From assembly GCA_900769975.1 (NCBI GenBank), contig CAAGIR010000078.1, forward strand, positions 1-62,288: a stretch of 62,288 nt of DNA, written 5' to 3'. Below, in pieces: positions 1-8,012 of the stretch. The notes under the pieces were generated by a model that saw only the letters and a program-made list of their open reading frames with translations, did not search any database and had not been told where the DNA came from. The position numbers and the translations under genes were made by a program. The DNA is from Spirochaetia bacterium. Its GTDB lineage: Bacteria; Spirochaetota; Spirochaetia; Treponematales; Treponemataceae. Each line of letters opens with the position of its first letter. The first letter of the stretch is position 1.

Positions 1-3
1 AGT

Positions 4-39
4 GATTCTTTCAATGTCATTTTTCCACCCGAAAGAATC
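4..39. terminator. Inverted repeat at the window edge, possible terminator
   Basis: A perfect 9-bp inverted repeat (GATTCTTTC at 4-12, GAAAGAATC at 31-39) encloses an 18-base loop. On the + strand a run of six T follows shortly after, so it could end a + strand gene lying left of the window. It also lies about 60 bases beyond the end of the minus-strand hydrogenase/chemoreceptor gene and could stop that transcript. The loop is long for an intrinsic terminator, so the role is inferred. Confidence 0.4.
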
Positions 40-98
40 CTAATGTTTTTTGTGATTTTTAAATACTATACTTTGTTAAGTAGTTATTTTAAAAGTAT

Positions 99-1835
99 TT
101 AAAATGCGTTTGCCCTGCCTGCATGGGCAGCTTCAATAGCGGCATTCATTGCAAGAAGGTTTGTCTGACTGGCAATCTGCTGAATAACATTACTCATTTC
201 AATCAATCCATTAGAATTGTTTTCAATTTCCGAAACTAAATCACTTACCGAGGCAATGCTTATTTTTCCAGATTTTGTAGCTTCTTCAAGTGCATTTATG
301 CTAGTTTCATTTGTTTGAAGTATGTTATTAATAGACTGGATGTTTGCAATCATCTGTTCAATTGCAGCAGAAGATGATGAAACACTTGACTGCATGTTAT
401 CTGAAACATTTAAAATAGATCTAACATCATTTTCAGTTGCTGAAAAATTCGTTAAAGCTGTATTTTTAACTTTTGCTACTACTTCTTGAATTTCATTTTG
501 CTGCTGTTGAGAAATTATTGACAACTCTTTCATAGAATAATGAATACAGTTTTCAGGTTTATTTAATCCGTTGAAAATTGCAGTCGCCATCTGTTCACAA
601 CTTTTATAACCACAGGCAGAACAATCAAGAATATCTGATTTTGCAGTTTTATGCATTTTTACGAAAATATCATGAATATCTTGCTGTGTTGGTTTTTTTA
701 TATATTTTTCAAAATTTTGATGCAGATTTTCATATTTTCTATCATAAAGGCCAGGTTTCCAATATTTATCTATAGTAGAATTTAATTTTTTTAAATTAGG
801 TTTTGTTTTATCAGTTTTCCAGATTTTTTCACGCTCAGATTTTCTTTTTTCTATATAGCTTTCTTTTTCATCCAAAGACATACCGTCGGTACATGTACCT
901 GCACCTCCATTACAGCCCTCTGCACAATTCAAACAGTCAATAAGTTTGTAAAGCGGTTCAATTCCTTTTTGGGTTGAATTATCCAGTTCGCATAAATAAT
1001 CCTGAACATGAGGTACGCCTTCAATTTTTCTTATGGATTTTTGAATTCCAGGAATAAAACGTTCAGCTGTACGCATAAGGCCGCCAGGAGTTGAATACAA
1101 AACTGCTCTTTCTGCAGGAGGATTGTCATAATCAACATCTTTAAAATCATTAATATTAATGTTTCTTTGTTTAAAATACCTGTCGATTGATTTCATTGAA
1201 ATATTGTAATCTCCAAGTCCGATTTCATCAAATTCTCTTTTTTTGGCATAACAAGGAGAAACGACGGCTATTTTATGATCTTTATATTCTAGATAAAATT
1301 CTTTAATCATCTGCATTGTATGTGCCATAGGACTTCCAGCAGGTGCAAGATATTTTAAAAGATTTGGTCTATATATTTCACAAAATGTAACAAGTGCGGG
1401 GCAAGGCTGTGCAATTACAAGTTTTGGATTTTCTTTTTTGATATATTCAATGTAAGATTTTGTAGTTAATTCAGCACCAAAACTTACATCAAAAACTGCT
1501 TCAACCCCAAGTGATTTAAGCCAACCGTTAATTTTTAAATCTTTTCCTCTAAAAGACACAGCAACAGCAGGCGCAACAATTGCAATCATTTTTTCCTTAT
1601 GACTGATATCTGTCATAAACTTTGAAAAATCATCTATACCAGTACGTGCCCCATGAACACATGCAGAAATACATCGTCCGCAACCAAGGCAAAGATTATG
1701 ATTTACTTTTACATAATCTCCAGAACCATCATTACACATTTTAGAAGGACAAACGGCAATACATCTATGGCAGTTAATACATTTTTCCTTTTCAACTGAA
1801 ATAACAGGTGTAATTTGCTTTACTTCAAAATTCAT
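99..1835 (-). CDS. [FeFe]-hydrogenase-like sensor fused to a truncated chemoreceptor signalling domain
   Basis: Domains seen in order: a 2x[4Fe-4S] ferredoxin (Cys 20-35 and 50-60), a hydrogenase large-subunit domain with variant H-cluster motifs (AQPCP near 146, SPCYAK near 196, CLNCAEGCNGG at 302-312), a CxxCGYxxC...C Fe-S domain of the RnfB/CooS type (406-431), and a methyl-accepting signalling helix from about 440. There is no membrane segment, so it should be cytosolic. In the first H-cluster motif the usual first Cys of the CC pair is Pro; variant motifs of this kind fit a sensory rather than a catalytic hydrogenase (inference). The signalling domain stops at the hairpin tip, just after NAAIEAAHAG, so the returning helix is missing. 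An ATG one codon inside the longest frame follows a TAGGAA ribosome site. It is divergent from the hdr/flx operon, so H2 or redox sensing is plausible but unproven. Confidence 0.8.
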   Translation of the reverse strand: MNFEVKQITPVISVEKEKCINCHRCIAVCPSKMCNDGSGDYVKVNHNLCLGCGRCISACVHGARTGIDDFSKFMTDISHKEKMIAIVAPAVAVSFRGKDLKINGWLKSLGVEAVFDVSFGAELTTKSYIEYIKKENPKLVIAQPCPALVTFCEIYRPNLLKYLAPAGSPMAHTMQMIKEFYLEYKDHKIAVVSPCYAKKREFDEIGLGDYNISMKSIDRYFKQRNININDFKDVDYDNPPAERAVLYSTPGGLMRTAERFIPGIQKSIRKIEGVPHVQDYLCELDNSTQKGIEPLYKLIDCLNCAEGCNGGAGTCTDGMSLDEKESYIEKRKSEREKIWKTDKTKPNLKKLNSTIDKYWKPGLYDRKYENLHQNFEKYIKKPTQQDIHDIFVKMHKTAKSDILDCSACGYKSCEQMATAIFNGLNKPENCIHYSMKELSIISQQQQNEIQEVVAKVKNTALTNFSATENDVRSILNVSDNMQSSVSSSSAAIEQMIANIQSINNILQTNETSINALEEATKSGKISIASVSDLVSEIENNSNGLIEMSNVIQQIASQTNLLAMNAAIEAAHAGRANAF

Positions 1836-1891
1836 CAATAATTCCTAAAAAATGTAAATTTCAAACCCTCTACTTCTCAACTTTTTTTTCT

Positions 1892-1920
1892 ATTATATTA
1901 ATGCTAAACTAGATTTTTAA
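1892..1920 (-). promoter_or_regulatory. Predicted sigma-70 promoter of the sensory hydrogenase
   Basis: Read on the minus strand: -35 TTAAAA (1915-1920), a 17-base spacer and -10 TATAAT (1892-1897). Transcription would start near 1885, giving a leader of about 50 bases with a TAGGAA site before the ATG at 1835. The -10 is perfect and the -35 matches 4 of 6. The rest of the 1836-2020 stretch is AT-rich and shows no gene. Confidence 0.5.
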
Positions 1921-2020
1921 TTATGTAAAGTTATTTTTTGTAATAACTACATTATTGAAATCTCGTTATTATTTTCTATATAAATTTTATATTATTCTAA
2001 GATAATTGCATTTTTTAATC

Positions 2021-2049
2021 TTAACAAAAATAATAAAATTGTTTATAAT
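2021..2049 (+). promoter_or_regulatory. Predicted sigma-70 promoter of the hdr/flx operon
   Basis: TTAACA (2021-2026), a 17-base spacer and TATAAT (2044-2049) form a near-consensus promoter (11 of 12). The predicted start near 2056 leaves a leader of about 158 bases before hdrB, unusually long for this window, where most promoters sit very close to the start codon. Confidence 0.65.
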
Positions 2050-2082
2050 CATTAACTGAATTATTTTAAAATAGTATGGTTA

Positions 2083-2201
2083 AGAGGTCAGATAAATTTT
2101 ACCTTATCGTAATTTTTATCAACCAGGTTTGCTTCGTGCGTCGCATTCGCAATCTTTGTGTTCAGTACCTCTATGCGTTACCGTTAGCAGCGGTGTTTTT
2201 T
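2083..2201 (+). ncRNA. Candidate structured 5' leader RNA upstream of hdrB
   Basis: Between the predicted promoter and hdrB lies a more GC-rich stretch with nested pairing. AGAGGT (2083-2088) can pair with ACCTCT (2167-2172) around two hairpins: GATAA/TTATC (2091-2095, 2104-2108) and TTGC/GCAA with an inner GTGC/GCAT (2129-2152). A third hairpin, ACCG/CGGT (2180-2194), is followed by six T (2196-2201) just before the GGGAG ribosome site. The layout resembles an aptamer plus terminator, but I match it to no known riboswitch. It may instead be one of the palindromic intergenic repeats seen elsewhere here. Confidence 0.3.
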
Positions 2202-2213
2202 ATGGGAGCAAGT

Positions 2214-3008
2214 ATGACATATTCGTATTTCCCTGGATGTACGCTTAAAAACAAGGCCTTAGACCTTGACAAATATGCGCGCATTTGTGCGGAAGCATTA
2301 GGTTTCACACTTGAAGAAATTTCTGAATGGCAATGTTGTGGTGGAGAATATCCTCTTGGAAAAAATGAAATTGCAACAAAGCTTCCTTCTGTTCGTGCAT
2401 TAGCAAATGCAAGGGATAAAGGACAGGATTTGGTAACTCTTTGTTCTGCATGTTTTAATGTTATTAAACAGGTAAACGATGATATGCAGAATGATGAAAA
2501 TACCATTCTCAAGGTGAATAATTATCTTAAAGAAGATGAGATTGAATATCATGGTGAAACAAAAGTACTTCATTATCTTGAAATTTTACGTGATGTTATT
2601 GGATGGGACAATGTAAAAAAGGCTGTAAAAAATCCGTTTACAGGTAAGAAAATTGGTGCTTACTACGGATGTCTTCTTCTTCGTCCTGGAAAAGTTATTA
2701 ATCTTGATGATCCAGAAAATCCACAAATATTAGAAGATTTCATTAAAGCAATTGGCGGTACACCTGTCATTTATGCTCAAAGAAATGAATGTTGTGGTGC
2801 ATATACAATGTTTGAAGATAAATCTATTCCTCAAAAACGAACAAAAGCAATTCTTACAAATGCAGAAGATATGGGAGCAGATTTTCTTGTTACTTCATGT
2901 CCTCTTTGTCGCTATAATCTTATTAAAAATAAAGGCGATTCAAATCTTGATGTAATTTACTTTACAGAATTATTAGCAGAAGCTCTTGGCTTAAAGGAGG
3001 CTGAATAA
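2214..3008 (+). CDS. hdrB: HdrB-like heterodisulfide reductase subunit B
   Basis: A 264-residue soluble subunit with two CCG domains, the ligands of the two non-cubane [4Fe-4S] clusters where HdrB reduces disulfides. Visible motifs are C9, CCGG at 41-44 and CSAC at 77-80, then ECCG near 195 and CPLC near 235. The start chosen is the ATG at 2214, behind GGGAG, because MTYSYFPGC is the normal HdrB N-terminus; an in-frame upstream extension to 2076 is basic and hydrophobic and looks non-coding. It is first in the operon and 2 bases from hdrC. The physiological substrate is unknown; bacteria with Flx-Hdr sets generally lack CoM-S-S-CoB, so a protein or small-molecule disulfide, or direct electron transfer to the downstream fumarate reductase, is inferred. 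Confidence 0.9.
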   Translation: MTYSYFPGCTLKNKALDLDKYARICAEALGFTLEEISEWQCCGGEYPLGKNEIATKLPSVRALANARDKGQDLVTLCSACFNVIKQVNDDMQNDENTILKVNNYLKEDEIEYHGETKVLHYLEILRDVIGWDNVKKAVKNPFTGKKIGAYYGCLLLRPGKVINLDDPENPQILEDFIKAIGGTPVIYAQRNECCGAYTMFEDKSIPQKRTKAILTNAEDMGADFLVTSCPLCRYNLIKNKGDSNLDVIYFTELLAEALGLKEAE

Positions 3009-3010
3009 TT

Positions 3011-3400
3011 ATGCATAATGTAGAATTACTTAAAGAAGCTGTATTGATGCGTTCGGGTGTAAATCCAAAAAAATGTATGGTATGCGGAAAATGTTCTGGA
3101 ACGTGTCCAAACTATGATGCAATGGAATATCATCCACATCAATTTGTACAGATGGTAGAAAATGGCGAAATTGAAAAATTGATGGCTTCAAAATCAATTT
3201 ATGCCTGTATGAGTTGTTTTGCATGTCTTGAACGATGTCCTCGTCAAGTAGAACCTGCAAAACTTATTGATGCTGTACGTCAAGTAGTTGAAGGTCAAAG
3301 AGGACCTCATCATCTAGACCCACAACAAGTACCAGAGCACTTGGATGAAGACATGCCGCAGCAGGCATTAATGAGTGCTTTCAGAAAATACAAAAAATAG
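3011..3400 (+). CDS. hdrC: HdrC-like heterodisulfide reductase subunit C
   Basis: A 129-residue ferredoxin-like subunit with two CxxCxxCxxxCP motifs (CMVCGKCSGTCP near 22-33, CMSCFACLERCP near 66-77), each able to bind a [4Fe-4S] cluster. In Hdr complexes HdrC wires the flavin subunit HdrA to the catalytic subunit HdrB. An AGGAGG site lies inside the end of hdrB and the genes are 2 bases apart, so they are probably translationally coupled. The length is at the short end for HdrC, and no membrane segment is present, so it is the soluble type rather than an HdrE-linked type. Confidence 0.9.
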   Translation: MHNVELLKEAVLMRSGVNPKKCMVCGKCSGTCPNYDAMEYHPHQFVQMVENGEIEKLMASKSIYACMSCFACLERCPRQVEPAKLIDAVRQVVEGQRGPHHLDPQQVPEHLDEDMPQQALMSAFRKYKK

Positions 3401-3412
3401 TAAGGAAATCCT

Positions 3413-5425
3413 ATGGAAAGAATTGGTGTTTTTGTATGTCACTGTGGTACAAATATTGCAGGCACAGTTGACGTAGCAAAAGTTGCTGAAGAACTTGGAA
3501 AAGTTAATGGAGTTGTTTTTTCAACACATTACACTTATATGTGTTCTTCGGCTGGTCAGCAGATGATTGAAGACAAGATTCATGAATTAAATCTAACTGG
3601 TGTAGTTCTTTGTTCTTGTTCTCCTCGTATGCACGAAAAAACATTCCGTTCCTGTGCAGAACGAGCAGGTCTTAATGCTTATAAAGTAGAAGTTGCAAAT
3701 ATCCGTGAACAGTGTTCATGGGTTATGAAAGAAATGCCTGATGCAACAGAAAAAGCTATTGCACTGGGAAAAGCTGCCATTGCTAAGACAATTTTGGATA
3801 CACCTCTTATTGAAGGTGAAACTCCAATGACTAAACGTGCTTTAGTTATTGGTGGTGGTATTGCAGGTATTACAGCAGCGCTTGATATTGCAGATGCTGG
3901 ATTCCCAGTTGATATTGTAGAAAAAGATTACACAGTTGGTGGAAAGATGGCTCGGTTGGACAAAACTTTCCCTACTCTCGACTGTGCATCTTGTATCGTT
4001 ACACCAAAAATGACTGAAGTTAGCCAGAATTCAAATATCAGAATTCTGTCATATTCAGAAGTTTGTGATGTAAAAGGATATATTGGAAACTTTGAAGTAG
4101 ATATAAAACGTCATCCTCGTTTTGTTGACGAAACAAAATGTACTGGATGTGGAGCATGTATCGAAAAATGTCCAAACAAAAAAGTTCCAAATTCTTTTAA
4201 TTTAAACCTTGACAATTGTAAGGCTATCAACATTCCATTTGCTCAGGCTGTTCCTAAAGTTGCTGCAATTAATGCAGATTACTGTCTGCACATGAAAGGT
4301 CTTAAAAATGGAAAAGACAATGTTTGTGGATTCTGTGAAAAAGCATGTACAGCTGGTGCTATAAACTTTAATCAAAAAGAAGAAATTCTTACTGAAAAGT
4401 ATGGTGCTATCATCGTTGCAACAGGATATAATCCAATCAGCCTTGAAAAATTTGATGAATATGCTTACAGTCAGAGTCCTGATGTTGTTTCATCACTTGA
4501 GTTTGAGCGCCTTTGCAATGCTTCAGGTCCAACAAATGGTCATCTTCTTCGTCCATCTGATGGAAAAGAACCAAAAAATATCGTTTTTGTTCAGTGCGTT
4601 GGAAGCCGTTGTTCTGCAGATTCAACAAAAGGTCACGAATATTGTTCAAAAATCTGCTGTATGTACACTGCAAAACATGCAATTTTGACACGCGACCATT
4701 ATCCTGACACAAACATTACTGTTTTCTATATTGACGTTCGTACTCCAGGTAAAAACTTTGATGAATTCTACCGCCGTGCAGTTGAACAGTACGGAGTTCA
4801 CTACATTAAAGGTCAGGTAGGAAAAGTAACTCCGCTTTCTGATGGAACTTTGGATGTACAGGGGTCAGACTTGATTTTGAATAAACAGGTTCACATCAAA
4901 GCTGACATGGTAGTACTTGCCGCATCTATCGAAGCTGACAAAACTGCCCGTCCACTTGCAACAATGCTTACAACTTCAATGGACAATAATGACTTCTTCC
5001 TGGAAGCTCATGCGAAACTTCGTCCTGTAGAATCTCCTACAGCTGGTATTTTCCTTGCAGGTTGTTGTCAGGGACCAAAAGATATTCCAGAAACTGTTGC
5101 ACAGTCATCTGGTGCTGCCGCAAAAGCAATCTGTTTGCTTGTAAAAGATAAACTTAAAAACAACCCTTGTACTGCAAATCCAAATGAAAATGCATGTAAC
5201 GGTTGCGGACAGTGTGCTAATGTTTGTCCTTATGGTGCAATTACTTATATTGACAAAGATTTCCGCGGTCCAAATAGAACTACAATTACAAGACATGTTT
5301 CTCAAGTTAATACTGCTATGTGTCATGGTTGTGGTGCATGTACTGTTGCCTGTCCTTCTGGTGCAATGGATCTTTTGGGATTCAGTAATAAACAAATCTT
5401 GGCGGAGGTTGATTCAGTACTTTGA
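3413..5425 (+). CDS. hdrA: HdrA-like flavin subunit, candidate bifurcation site
   Basis: A 670-residue HdrA. It begins with the conserved VFVCHCGTNI segment, has the dinucleotide fold GGGIAG near 147 followed by CASC of the HdrA signature, an inserted ferredoxin (CTGCGACIEKCP), a further Cys set (CGFCEKAC), and a C-terminal ferredoxin pair (CNGCGQCANVCP and CHGCGACTVACP near 600-655). In characterised MvhADG-HdrABC complexes the HdrA FAD splits electron pairs between a high-potential acceptor at HdrB and low-potential ferredoxin. This protein carries the full cluster set, so it could support bifurcation; that is inferred from the family. The ribosome site is AAGGAAA, 12 bases after hdrC. Confidence 0.92.
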   Translation: MERIGVFVCHCGTNIAGTVDVAKVAEELGKVNGVVFSTHYTYMCSSAGQQMIEDKIHELNLTGVVLCSCSPRMHEKTFRSCAERAGLNAYKVEVANIREQCSWVMKEMPDATEKAIALGKAAIAKTILDTPLIEGETPMTKRALVIGGGIAGITAALDIADAGFPVDIVEKDYTVGGKMARLDKTFPTLDCASCIVTPKMTEVSQNSNIRILSYSEVCDVKGYIGNFEVDIKRHPRFVDETKCTGCGACIEKCPNKKVPNSFNLNLDNCKAINIPFAQAVPKVAAINADYCLHMKGLKNGKDNVCGFCEKACTAGAINFNQKEEILTEKYGAIIVATGYNPISLEKFDEYAYSQSPDVVSSLEFERLCNASGPTNGHLLRPSDGKEPKNIVFVQCVGSRCSADSTKGHEYCSKICCMYTAKHAILTRDHYPDTNITVFYIDVRTPGKNFDEFYRRAVEQYGVHYIKGQVGKVTPLSDGTLDVQGSDLILNKQVHIKADMVVLAASIEADKTARPLATMLTTSMDNNDFFLEAHAKLRPVESPTAGIFLAGCCQGPKDIPETVAQSSGAAAKAICLLVKDKLKNNPCTANPNENACNGCGQCANVCPYGAITYIDKDFRGPNRTTITRHVSQVNTAMCHGCGACTVACPSGAMDLLGFSNKQILAEVDSVL

Positions 5426-5509
5426 TTTTTTTGTTAAAATGAATTTGTTTTGTAGTTTTACAAAAATGAATTCTATATGACAGAAAATCTTAATCTGAAA
5501 AAATTGATT

Positions 5510-5950
5510 ATGGCTGAAAATAAAGAATGGGAACCAAGAATTGTTGCTTTCTGCTGTAACTGGTGTTCTTACGCTGGTGCAGACTTGGCTGGTAACAACC
5601 GTCTTGAATATCCAAAAAATGTAAAAATCATTCGCATTCCATGCTCTTGCCGCTTGAATCCTATGTTCATTTTGCGTGCATTTCAGCGTGGAGCTGATGG
5701 TGTAATTTTGTGTGGATGTCACCCAGGTGACTGTCACTACTCTACTGGAAACTATTTCGCACGCCGACGCATGACTTTGCTTTTCTCTATGCTTGACTTT
5801 ATGGGAATTGAAAAAGGCAGAACTCGCGTAGAATGGTGTTCAGCTGCAGAAGGTGTTCGATTTGCTGGAATCATGAATGATTTTGTTAAGCAAATTAAAG
5901 AACTTGGTGAAAACAGAAAACTGGAGGATTTACGATGCAAGAAAAATTAA
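5510..5950 (+). CDS. MvhD/FlxD-like iron-sulfur subunit
   Basis: Belongs to the MvhD family (the delta subunit of F420-non-reducing hydrogenase and FlxD), which carries a [2Fe-2S] cluster and docks input modules onto HdrA. Motifs seen are CCNWCSYAGADLAG near the N-terminus, IPCSC and CGCHPGDCHY. I chose the second in-frame ATG (5510) because family members begin a few residues before the CCNWC segment; an upstream ATG at 5477 is possible and neither has a strong ribosome site. The gene overlaps the next one by 16 bases. With no [NiFe]-hydrogenase subunit nearby, the electron donor is the Flx-type NAD(P)H module downstream. Confidence 0.85.
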   Translation: MAENKEWEPRIVAFCCNWCSYAGADLAGNNRLEYPKNVKIIRIPCSCRLNPMFILRAFQRGADGVILCGCHPGDCHYSTGNYFARRRMTLLFSMLDFMGIEKGRTRVEWCSAAEGVRFAGIMNDFVKQIKELGENRKLEDLRCKKN

Positions 5951-6903
5951 TTGAACGTGCAAAATCTTTACTTGCAGAAGGTAAAGTCCAGAAAGTTGTT
6001 GGTTGGAAAAAAGGTCTTTTTGATGATGATATAACTCCTGCAGTTTTTAATTCTGCTGAAGAACTTGATAAAGATTTTGTTTTCAATAAATATTGTAAGG
6101 CAAATCTTTCAAAATATCTTGTAAAAATTACTAAAGATATTGAAATTAAAAAGAGCACAACAAGAATGAACAATACAATGGCAAAACAGCGTGATCCAAA
6201 TGCTGTTGACGCTCCAATTCCTAGTGAAGTTGTATTGGTATTCTTAAAACCAAGTGATACTTATTCTTTTACACAACTTTTAAAAGAAAATCGCATTACT
6301 CGTAATGATGTTTATGCAATTGGAGTTCCTTGTCAGGACACTCTTGACGGTGGTGAACTTTGTGAATCATGTATTGGTAAAAAACATGTTTCATGTGATG
6401 AACTGATTGGTGTTGATGCTGCAGCAGAAGAAAATCTCGCTCCAAATACAAAACGCATGGAAGAAGTTGCAAAACTTGAAGCTATGACAAGCGAACAGCG
6501 TTTTGAATTCTGGAGAAATGAACTGTCTCGTTGTATTCGTTGTAATGCATGTAGAAATATCTGCCCTGCCTGTACTTGTGAAACCTGTGTATTTGATAAC
6601 AATGCACTTTACACAACACAGAAGGTAGCAGAAACAGATTTTGAAGAAAATCTGTTCCACATTATTCGAGCATGGCATGTTGCAGGTCGCTGTACAGATT
6701 GTGGTGAATGTTCTCGAGTTTGTCCGCAAAATATTCCGTTGTATCTTTTAAATAGAAAATTTATAAAAGATATTAATGAGATTTATGGTGATTATCAGGC
6801 AGGAGCTGACATGGAAACTAAACCAGCTATGCTTAGATTTGAAGAAAACGATCCTGAAACAACAATTGTTTACGACAGATCAAAAGATGGAGGTAATGAA
6901 TAA
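5935..6903 (+). CDS. FlxC-like dicluster iron-sulfur subunit
   Basis: A 322-residue soluble Fe-S protein. The N-terminal two thirds resemble the FrhB/F420-dehydrogenase beta type with scattered Cys (VPCQD, CESC near 145-155). The C-terminal part has two [4Fe-4S] motifs, RCIRCNACRNICP near 200 and RCTDCGECSRVCP near 245. Its position between an MvhD-like subunit and a sulfhydrogenase-beta-like subunit matches FlxC of the FlxABCD-HdrABC NADH dehydrogenase described in Desulfovibrio vulgaris. Assignment to FlxC rather than FlxB rests on gene order and is less certain than the family. The ribosome site is GGAGG, and the stop overlaps the next start by one base. Confidence 0.75.
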   Translation: MQEKLIERAKSLLAEGKVQKVVGWKKGLFDDDITPAVFNSAEELDKDFVFNKYCKANLSKYLVKITKDIEIKKSTTRMNNTMAKQRDPNAVDAPIPSEVVLVFLKPSDTYSFTQLLKENRITRNDVYAIGVPCQDTLDGGELCESCIGKKHVSCDELIGVDAAAEENLAPNTKRMEEVAKLEAMTSEQRFEFWRNELSRCIRCNACRNICPACTCETCVFDNNALYTTQKVAETDFEENLFHIIRAWHVAGRCTDCGECSRVCPQNIPLYLLNRKFIKDINEIYGDYQAGADMETKPAMLRFEENDPETTIVYDRSKDGGNE

Positions 6904-7940
6904 TGCTTAGTATCGCAAAAGAGAAAATTGATTCATTATTCGAATTGATTGGCGGTTCACAACCTTTATATTTGCCTGTAGATAACAATTCTGGAAAATC
7001 AGATTTTGCAAAATGGGAAAAAGGTGTAAAACTTTCTGAAAAATTAAAAACAACTCGTTCTGCAAAGGATTTCTTCTTTCCAAAAACAGAACATATGGTT
7101 AGCTACGAATTGAACGGAAAGGAAGTGAAAGTTGTTGACCCAAGAAAAGAAATCGAAGATTTTGTAATCTTTGGTGTGCGTTCATGTGATGCAAAAGGCT
7201 TTGAAGCTATTGACAATGTTTACCTTAACATGAACCCAGTTGATTCTTATTACAAAAACCGACGTGAACATGGTACAGTAATAACTTTGGCTTGTAATGA
7301 ACCAGAAAAAACTTGTTTCTGTTCTACTTTTGGAATTGATTCTTCACTTTCAAAACCAAGCGGAGATGTAAGCTGCTGGCTTGCAGACGGAAAATATTAT
7401 TTCCAGGCAAATACAGAAAAAGGAAAAGCTTTTGTAGAAAAAGCAAAATCTGTTTTAACTGAAGCAGATGAAAAACCTGTAGAAACTTTGAAGAAAGATA
7501 TTCAGGATAAAATGGAAAAACTTCCTTTTGCTCATCTTGACCTTTCAAAATTTCAGGGCAAAGATATGCTCAAGATTTTCAATTCAAAAGTTTGGAATTC
7601 TGTAGCCGAAGCATGTGTGGGCTGTGGTACTTGTACTTATGTCTGCCCAACTTGTATGTGCTTTGACGTGCGTGATTTTGACACTGGAAACGGAGTTAGA
7701 CAGGTTCGCTGCTGGGATTCATGCATGTACAATGACTTTACTCAAATGGCTGCAGAAAATCCTCGTCATACACAAAAAGAACGAAGCCGTCAACGCTTTA
7801 TGCATAAACTTATGTACTATCCGATGGCTCACGAAGGAATGTTCAGTTGTGTAGGATGCGGACGTTGTGTAGAAAACTGCCCTGTAAACATGAACATTGT
7901 AAAAGTAATTAAAATGATACAGGAGGTAGATGATATTTAG
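6903..7940 (+). CDS. FlxB-like / sulfhydrogenase beta-type iron-sulfur subunit
   Basis: A 345-residue protein of the AsrA/sulfhydrogenase-beta family of 4Fe-4S dicluster proteins. Conserved features are VRSCDAKGFEAID near 93-105, CNEPEKTCFC near 125-135, and C-terminal CVGCGTCTYVCP near 238 and CVGCGRCVENCP near 315. In this family the subunit passes electrons between a FAD/NAD(P) subunit and the rest of the complex; the matching FAD subunit is the next gene. Its start overlaps the preceding stop (TAATG), so translation is coupled. Confidence 0.8.
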   Translation: MLSIAKEKIDSLFELIGGSQPLYLPVDNNSGKSDFAKWEKGVKLSEKLKTTRSAKDFFFPKTEHMVSYELNGKEVKVVDPRKEIEDFVIFGVRSCDAKGFEAIDNVYLNMNPVDSYYKNRREHGTVITLACNEPEKTCFCSTFGIDSSLSKPSGDVSCWLADGKYYFQANTEKGKAFVEKAKSVLTEADEKPVETLKKDIQDKMEKLPFAHLDLSKFQGKDMLKIFNSKVWNSVAEACVGCGTCTYVCPTCMCFDVRDFDTGNGVRQVRCWDSCMYNDFTQMAAENPRHTQKERSRQRFMHKLMYYPMAHEGMFSCVGCGRCVENCPVNMNIVKVIKMIQEVDDI

Positions 7941-8012
7941 TCAAAAGTGTTTAAAGTCTTTCAAAAAATTTTTTGTTAGATAAAAATCACTTTCTGAATA
8001 TGGAAAAAGCTT

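Noticed and set aside
2076..2213. In-frame N-terminal extension of hdrB
   Set aside because: The extension is hydrophobic and basic, has no homology to HdrB, lacks a ribosome site at its start and overlaps a likely structured leader; the ATG at 2214 has GGGAG and the normal HdrB start.
5414..5737. Minus-strand open frame near the hdrA/MvhD junction
   Set aside because: It overlaps hdrA and the MvhD-like gene in antisense and has shadow-type composition.
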